Shown here in pieces: positions 57,786-64,000 of a stretch of 64,000 nt of DNA (the first letter of the stretch is position 1; each line of letters starts with the position of its first letter). The notes under the pieces are model-generated. The model worked only from the letters and a program-made list of their open reading frames with translations. It was not told the origin of the DNA and searched no databases. Position numbers and translations under genes: made by a program. The stretch comes from Gnetum montanum (Eukaryota > Streptophyta > Gnetopsida > Gnetales > Gnetaceae). The stretch is from positions 2,050 to 66,049 of the forward strand of contig MNCI01009146.1 of assembly GCA_015680685.1 (NCBI GenBank), read 5' to 3'.

Positions 57786-60195
57786 CCTAACCCACTCAAT
57801 ACCCAAAGGCATACAAGTGGTGCAAGATTCATGGTTGGTTGGATGATTAGTGGGCTATCGGTGAGTTCAACATCAAGGAGATGCTTGCAGCACCACTCCC
57901 ATCTCACATTCCATTTGTGCCATTTTCATTTCTATGTATTGGCATATGTGGTTGCTTGTATATGAATGTTAGTTTTCCTTTATGTGATGCTAACATTGCT
58001 TTGCCTTTGTTGTAGTGGTAGTTGTCTTAGGTGAGGCGACAATGATCACCATGGATCATACAAAGGCCACCCTCATCATGAAGCATGGTGATGTGGAGGG
58101 TGCACAACACTGGCTATTCCATAAAGCTTCAAATGAAATGATAACTTGGCTCATGCATGCAAGGTTGATGGACCTATTTTTGACCCTTAGCTCAAGTATC
58201 CTAGTGGTTAAAATGGTTACCATCATCAACTTCTTCAATAGTGATGTTAGGCAATTTTTCACCCAAGTGTGTAGCATGATGGTAGTGCTAGACCTTAGCA
58301 AGACCTTCCTTGCCAACCTCTTTGGACTCCCTAATAATGGCCTAATGATTATTAATAAGGCTAGTAGGGAGGTAAACCATAGAGGGGAGATCGATGATTG
58401 GTTGGAGGCCACTCAATATCATAAGGGCATACTAATTAAGGATGTGCTAGTGCCTAAGGTGTGGGAGATCTACCCTCTATTCTGCACTCTTGCCTTTCCA
58501 AAGTTGTTGTTCCAAGGAAAGACCCTTGGGATGGAATAGGCACAAGTGGTGAAGGAGATGCTACTAGAAGGTACAAGGTTTAACTAGGCTATGTACATAG
58601 CCACCAGCTTGCATGTGGAGATCTCTAAGTTGTGGTTCAACGTCTAGGGAAGGTCCCATGTCCACTTCATGTTCTTTGTAGAGTACCTACAATGGTTCAC
58701 AAAGCTCTTGGTTATGTGAAACAATCGATGATGGGTGTGTAAGGCCACGCGTAACTATCCAAATCATGGATTAAGCACATGCTCATGACTACACATGCAA
58801 AGGACCCCCCAAAGAGAATTGATGAGTCATTATCCATAATGACCAAGGGTCCCATGGGGTAGTCACATTATTCATGTGACAATATAGGCTAGGGTTCTCC
58901 AATTGGAACCAAGGACATGATTAAGATGAACCACTATATAGTAGATATGGTGGAACCATATAAGGCTAAGATCAAGTAACCATATCCTACAGAGGAGACT
59001 GCCTCTGAGGTTGGAAGGCCAAGTAGCAAGAGGATGCACATCAAGATTCCAATCTTGCATGCAGAGCTTGTAGGTTAGTATGGTGCATTAGTTATACTTA
59101 TGCATATTTTTATTTTTATGTTTTTATTTTATCCTATACTATTAATTAGATTATGACATGTGTATGTATACTAATGTGCAATGTATGTATGTGTTAATCA
59201 TAGAGACAAAAGAGAGGGCTACAAGAGCAACAATTGAGGTGGTAGTAGAAGAAGCACCTCCTCAAGTTGAGGGGGAGGTAGCTTATGGTAAAGAGCTACA
59301 TGAGGTAGTAGAGACCCTTTGATAATTTGAGGAAGAGGCTTTGCTCCACTCTAATGAGGGTAATTTTGATAACTTGTTTGATGGTGCACAACTCGGTGAG
59401 CCCCCCACACTCACACCTAAGGGCTTACTAGGTAACTAACTTGGATTGCCATCCATCTTTTCTTATTTTCTCTAGTAATTTTAGCTATTTGGTTATATGA
59501 TAAATTACATCATTATGTTCTATCATTAGATGTTCCCACCAGTAGTCCCACATCTACCTACCACATGGAGTCATGGGTAAATATGCTTGATAAATTTGTT
59601 TTCATAGAAGGAATTGTTGAGAACATGGTGGACTACTTGTAATAAGTAGATCTTGAGCTTGTTGTGTGTGTAATGTTGTTTTGCTTTATGTCACTACTTG
59701 AATTCTTAGTTGTTGAATAAGATTTATCAATTGTTGCATGCCTACAAGTGCTAAGCTTTAGTGGGATCTAAGGAAGGTGGCTAACCTGAATGTCATTCTT
59801 GACCTCCCTCTTCAAGTGGATTAGGTGCCTCATCATATGTATGAGACATTGAAAAACTATGCACTTTCCTATGCGAAGGAATTGTGGATCTATAGGTGCT
59901 AGAAATAGCACTTGTGGAAATATGTGCACAAGCTACAAGAGAGGGTGAGTAGCTAGGCTGAGAAGATCAAAGATCTTTAGTCCAGATATGATTTCTTAGT
60001 AGCTAGATTGCAAAGAGACACCACCTGGTGTATCTCTAAGATTGAGTATGCCTACTATTGGATAGCTTTCAAAGGAAGAAATGAGGTGACACAGAAGTTG
60101 ATGGAGGAGTGGCTACAAATGAACTTGTCCACCTTAGTAATGGATTGGACTAAGCCTATTACACAAATCACAAACTTGCATCCATAGCCATAGTA
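57786..60195 (+). pseudogene. Unidentified ORF region with intron-like signals, upstream of D2 integrase
   Basis: Protein-like blocks are separated by sequences with splice-like borders. Block 1 (57786-57930) reads KAYKWCKIHGWLDD. Block 2 (open from 58015 to 58539, after CTTTGTTGTAG) includes LFGLPNNGLMIINKASREVN and KVWEIYPLFCTLAFPKLLFQ, and continues past a TAG with VVKEMLLEGTRFN. Block 3 (59206-59430) is acidic and lies between ATCATAG and GTAACTA. Block 4 (59531-59640) has TYHMESWVNMLDKF. Block 5 (59752-60190) has a coiled-coil-like KLQERVS and SRYDFLVARLQRD. I do not recognise the family. It may be an ORF1-like protein, as found in some Tat/Ogre elements, or a captured host gene. Confidence 0.45.
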
Positions 60196-60254
60196 AGCAC
60201 AACCCACATAGTATAATGGAATAATGACCTCAAGAAATACCTTCTACAAGGTGA

Positions 60255-61440
60255 ACCTCTGAAGCATTTAACTACCACCCAAAAAAGACATAGTGTGTAA
60301 ATTTTTATGATAGTACATCATCGTGGGTGATAACACATTATGTCATAGATCCTACAATGGCATACTGCTAACCTACATGAGTGATAGTTAAGTGCAAACA
60401 ATTGTTGAACAAGTCCATGAGGGACTATGTGGAGGTCATATAACACATAGAGCAATGGTGGTGAAAATTAGATGGCTAGGCAATTATTGGTCTTACATGG
60501 AGTGCAATTGCATCTTTAAGGTCAAAACATGTGACATGTGTCAATGACATAGCAACCTAATGCATTTTCCACCAATGGAACTATACACAACACAAATCAC
60601 ATGGCCTTTTCAACATTAGGGCTTGGACATCATTGGGCCAATAATGCCCAAGTCCTCCATAGGGAATAGCTTCATAATAACTTCAAGTGAATATTTCACC
60701 AAGTTTCTTTCAGCTATTCCCATTATGAAGACAACATCACAACAAGGTTGCAAATTTGTGTTAGATAACATAGTGACTTGGCTTACCCATGATGATAGTA
60801 ATAGACAATGGGCCATAGTTTAGCAGTGTTAAGAATAAAGAATTTTACAAGTACTTTTTCATTAAAAATTCCTTCTTGTCACCTTACTACTCATAAGAAA
60901 ATGGCCAAGCAGAGGCCACTAACAAAGTCATTGTCAATCTTCTAAAGAATATGCAAAGAAGTAGCAAACAATGATGGCATAAGTAACTAGTCTACACACT
61001 CTAGGCCTACTACACAATGCATCAAACGATGATAGGTAAGATGTCCTATAGCCTTGTTTATGTATCTAAAGCAAATTTGCTACTCAAATTATAGGTCCAA
61101 TTACTCTAGGTGATCCTCTCAAACTTCATTAATGAAGTTCAAAAAAATGAGTTGAGAACTGTTGACCTTGAGTTAATAGATAAGGATCCCATATAGATGC
61201 TTGATCGCATCAATTGATACCAAGAAAACCAACAACAAAAGCACTATCACAACCAACTTCAAAACTTAATGAAGAAAGGGGATCTAGCCCTCAAGGCCAT
61301 TCATGAACTTGCAGATAAATTCTTAGCCAACTAGGAAGGGCCTTTATGGATCACTAGGGCCTATGACAAATGAGCATTCAAGCTTGCTAATCAAGATGAA
61401 AACGAGTTTTCCAATTCGATGAACCATTCATACCTAAATC
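60255..61440 (+). pseudogene. Integrase of D2, DDE residues kept
   Basis: It begins with YNGILLTYMSDS, then the H2C2 finger VHEGLCGGHITHRAMVVKIR and VKTCDMCQ (60410-60545, both Cys kept). The core has WPFQH-stop-GLDIIGPIMPKSS (first Asp, about 60630). After a frame change near 60780, VIDNGP (second Asp, about 60800) and SPYYS-stop-ENGQAEATNKVIV (Glu, about 60915) follow. The GPY/F end is EGPLWITRAYDK (61335-61375) followed by AFKLANQDENEF. More than ten stops make it non-functional, but the catalytic triad is intact, unlike A1, C and partly D1. Confidence 0.88.
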
Positions 61441-61494
61441 CATACTATGCCTAGCACATAGCACCTTAACCAAGCAAGGTAAGAAAATCATCTA

Positions 61495-61605
61495 CTATGA
61501 TGATAAACTAGCAAACCACGTCTACTACAATGCTAAACTAGCATAGTTCATTTGCTAAGATGATAAACTAGCAAATAACGTCTATTACAATGCTAAAACC
61601 CAAGG
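61495..61605 (+). repeat. 30-bp minisatellite in D2 3' region, four units
   Basis: TAAACTAGCA-type anchors lie at 61504, 61534, 61564 and 61594 (exact 30-base spacing; the last is TAAAACC). They are the reverse-orientation counterpart of the 11-unit array of D1. Confidence 0.88.
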
Positions 61606-61865
61606 TAGAAATAACATAAGTTGTTCCATGGGGAGCCTTTGTTGGCTGGCCAAAGCCCAGACAAATGTAACACAAGTCATCTTAGCGAGGAAACAACTAT
61701 CCCATAGATACAACATGGTTTCACAAGCATAAGAGTAAAGCCCATATTGTGGCACATAGTCCACTTGGTGGAAAGTATCCTATAGTTAGCATTTAAAGAA
61801 GCATAGAAAGAAAAGAAGGTTCATCCTATAGTAAACAAAAATTAAAAATAAAACGTGAAAAATAC

Positions 61866-61893
61866 AAAAAAAAAGGTCAAAGGGGTAAAAAAA
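61866..61893 (+). other. Polypurine-rich tract of D2
   Basis: An A/G-rich stretch containing AAAGGGGTAAAAAAA precedes the LTR start TGTCCCCAAG. It is in the position of the D1 tract but is less regular. Confidence 0.6.
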
Positions 61894-63780
61894 TGTCCCC
61901 AAGAAAATTAGCAAAGTTGTAATTTAGCAACTAGTCAGGCCCCAACTCCACCTTGACTCTCTCATGAGAACTTTGATGAGAGGTCAAAATTTTTAGGGAT
62001 AGGCCATCTTGGTATCATGGTCACTATTAGCCATGCTAACTCCACACCCTACATCATAACACCCTTTGTGCATCTCATTCCCCCTATTATACCCAATGCA
62101 TTACCTACTCCTCTTTTACCTCCTAGCATACCACTACCCATAGCACTCTTGAGCATGGTGCAGTGACATCCAACCATGCATGAAAGAGCAATGCTGGTTT
62201 CAAGCCTACCGTGGTGTTTTTCTATTCTTCATCAATGTCTATTGGGTCACTCCTATAGATGTCAATAAAGAGGGACCAATTAAACACCACCAAATTTAGG
62301 TGATAGCTCCTTGACTACACTCTCCACTTCTCTAGAGAATAGTTAGCTGAATAGAGAGCATAGTCAACACCAGAGGCTAGATTTGCAAATTTTTCTAAGT
62401 GTTAAGATAGTAGCTACAAATTTCTCTAAAGTCCTAAGACTACACTCTCCACTTTCCTAGTGCACAATCAAGCATAGTTGGCATTGAAGAAATAATTTGG
62501 TAGAGAAATTTTCTAAGTGTTGAGAGTATGCTTTCCACTTCCCTGGAGCATAGTCATGAGTAGTCAAACTAGAAGCTAGATTTTGCAAAAATTTTCCAAG
62601 CACTAGGAGTACACTCAAATCCAATTAGGAGCATATTCAACCTCTTGTGGAAAGCATTGTCAGCACACAACCACTTTTATGCAAAATTTGTCTAAGTGTT
62701 GGACTATGCTCTTCCCTATTCTAGAGCATAGTCAAGCATAATTAGCCAAAATGCCCTTCAAATTCCTCCACAACATAGCTCCAACATTCACCTCAACTCT
62801 AACACATCTCTAGAAAGTGTAGTTAGCAAAAATAAATCTTTGTTAAACCCCTTTTTGGTCCCAAATTGTAACTATGCTTGACACCACTTGAGAAAGGGGA
62901 CAACATAGTCCTATAGTGTATTCTCCAAAGTTGTATTTTTTCACATTTTTTTAGGTACATTGTAGTCCTTTTAGCACATGAACATGTTGTTGGAAATGTA
63001 GTCATAGTCTGATAGTCTCATAGACTCCATTGGAGCACACCATAGCATAACACAATTTTCTTCTTGTGGAAAGCATAGTTGGGTGCAACATTGTCCCAAC
63101 CATCCCATTGCCACATGGTAGTAAATTCAAATTTCATGCTAATCCTAGGCCTATAAATACCCCACCCCTCAACATTTTAGGGGTTGGAAAATTTGGGCAC
63201 TGGTTGGAAAATTTCAAGGTTGGCATTTGTAGCATTTGGTATTTTTGAAAGCACATTTGGCATTTGGGCAAGGCAAGGCATCTACATAGCACTATAGCTC
63301 ACTACAGGACACTGAAAACCACCATAGTCCACTATACACCATGAAAGCCAATTCAATAGGCATAGAAACCATAGCAAAATGTCATTCTTTATGGCTAGAC
63401 ATCGTAGGACTATGACTATGCTATCCACTACACTTGTTATACACCTCATACCTTCTCATTCGCTTTGTAATTAACTTTGCTCAACCTAGTTTAGGGTGGT
63501 GCCACTTTCTCTCTCACTCTCTCCCTTTTGCATTTTTAGCATTTTACTTGCATTTGTTTCTATTTTTATGTGTAACCACATATTGAAATCCTTATTTTTC
63601 ATCAAAAACCTTGACTACATTCACCCCTGTTGACATTACTAAAATTGTGAAATACTATTCAAACACTTGATCAATAAGATTATTCTTGACATCCCATGTC
63701 TACCTCCATTAGGCCCTCATATAGACTTGGACTCCAAGGTATGTACCCATGAACCTCTTGTTATTCTATTCTAGCCACCA
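61894..63780 (+). repeat. LTR of D2 (1887 bp), possibly shared with D3
   Basis: It starts TGTCCCCAAG and ends CTAGCCACCA. It aligns with the D1 LTR through the U3 subrepeats (62310-62830), the TATA box (63152-63159) and the final part (TAGACTTGGA near 63723). Its 3' edge is followed after 25 bases by pre-integrase sequence of the same family (D3), so it could also be the 5' LTR of an internally deleted copy. Confidence 0.8.
63152..63159 (+). promoter_or_regulatory. TATA box in D2 LTR
   Basis: TATAAATA followed by CCCCACCCC; the same box is present in the D1 LTR. Confidence 0.65.
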
Positions 63781-64000
63781 ACATTTTTGGTTGCTACACT
63801 AAGCCTCTGCAACATTTAACTACTATTCGAAAAAACATAGCACACAAATGTTTGTGATAGTATGTCATCATGGGTGATAACATGTTATGTCTCAGATCCT
63901 ACAATGGCATACTACTAACCTACATAAGAAATGGTGAAGAAAAAACAATCATCAAGGAATTCCACGAAGGACTATGCAGAGGCCACATAGCTCCTAGGGA
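63781..64000 (+). pseudogene. Start of D3: pre-integrase and zinc finger fragment
   Basis: From 63806 the sequence matches D2 from about 60254. It encodes LQHLTTIRKNIAH, YNGILLTYIRNGE and FHEGLCRGHIAPR, the H2C2 finger start. It continues out of the window. No primer site, gag or RT lies between the LTR and this part, so D3 has an internal deletion or was joined by recombination. Confidence 0.8.

Larger units (their letters stand above)
57786..63780 (+). mobile_element. Tat-like Gypsy element D2 (3' part), plus strand
   Basis: Integrase, 3' region with a 30-bp minisatellite, polypurine-rich stretch and LTR match D1 in inverted orientation. RT and both RNase H domains are missing between the unidentified ORF region and integrase. 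Whether the ORF region truly belongs to the element is inferred from orientation only. The LTR is followed at once by D3. Confidence 0.65.

Noticed and set aside
1-64000. CRISPR arrays, tRNA or rRNA genes, intact host genes
   Set aside because: No array with regular spacers, no tRNA cloverleaf (only primer-site complements of tRNA ends) and no intact exon structure with a recognised host protein was seen.

Overview
This window looks like intergenic DNA from a land plant with a large, repeat-rich nuclear genome. It is AT-rich, mostly CpG-poor, and packed with decayed LTR retrotransposons of the plant Ty3/Gypsy (Athila/Tat-like) and Ty1/Copia types. I found no intact gene, rRNA, tRNA or CRISPR. 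The age and depth of decay would suit a gymnosperm such as a conifer, cycad or Ginkgo, but that is inference and the sequence does not prove it.

Left part (1-8 kb). An AT-rich segment with short internal repeats is followed by an unusual CpG-rich block (955-1660). Next comes A2, a minus-strand Gypsy relic with LTR, tRNA-Asp-type primer site, gag, protease and the start of pol (1925-6097). After it lies a minus-strand Copia gag relic with a perfect initiator tRNA-Met primer site (6640-7443).

Middle-left (8-30.7 kb). This is AT-rich non-coding DNA with several old tandem or duplicated repeats: a 264-bp pair plus a third copy, 71 bp x4, a 450-bp duplication, a 17.9-18.5 kb minisatellite, and 21 bp x4. 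There is a 30-base assembly gap at 21183-21212. A plus-strand Gypsy relic (B, 21960-25720) keeps an LTR candidate, primer site, gag and protease. A long diverged array of hairpin-containing repeats covers about 28.5-30.7 kb.

Centre (30829-40949). The best-preserved object is the complete Gypsy element A1. It has LTRs of 900 and 922 bp, a perfect 5-bp target duplication (CTTTC), a decayed tRNA-Asp primer site, gag-protease-RT-RNase H-integrase in three frames with many stops, and a further degenerate ORF with hydrophobic segments between pol and the 3' LTR. A1 and A2 belong to one family.

Right part (42.8-64 kb). Element C (minus) carries two RNase H domains, one of them upstream of the reverse transcriptase. 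D1 (minus), D2 (plus) and the start of D3 (plus) are a second Tat-like family with long LTRs of about 1.9 kb. D1 has the order RT, RNase H, archaeal-type RNase H, integrase. D1 and D2 stand head to head and form a large imperfect inverted repeat. Upstream of the D2 integrase is an unidentified, apparently spliced ORF region (57.8-60.2 kb).

All coding sequences carry stops or frameshifts, and several catalytic residues are changed (protease D to N, integrase E to K, RT DD to YY or ND). None of these elements looks autonomous. Boundaries of the older relics are approximate, because they were read by eye from protein and nucleotide similarity within the window.
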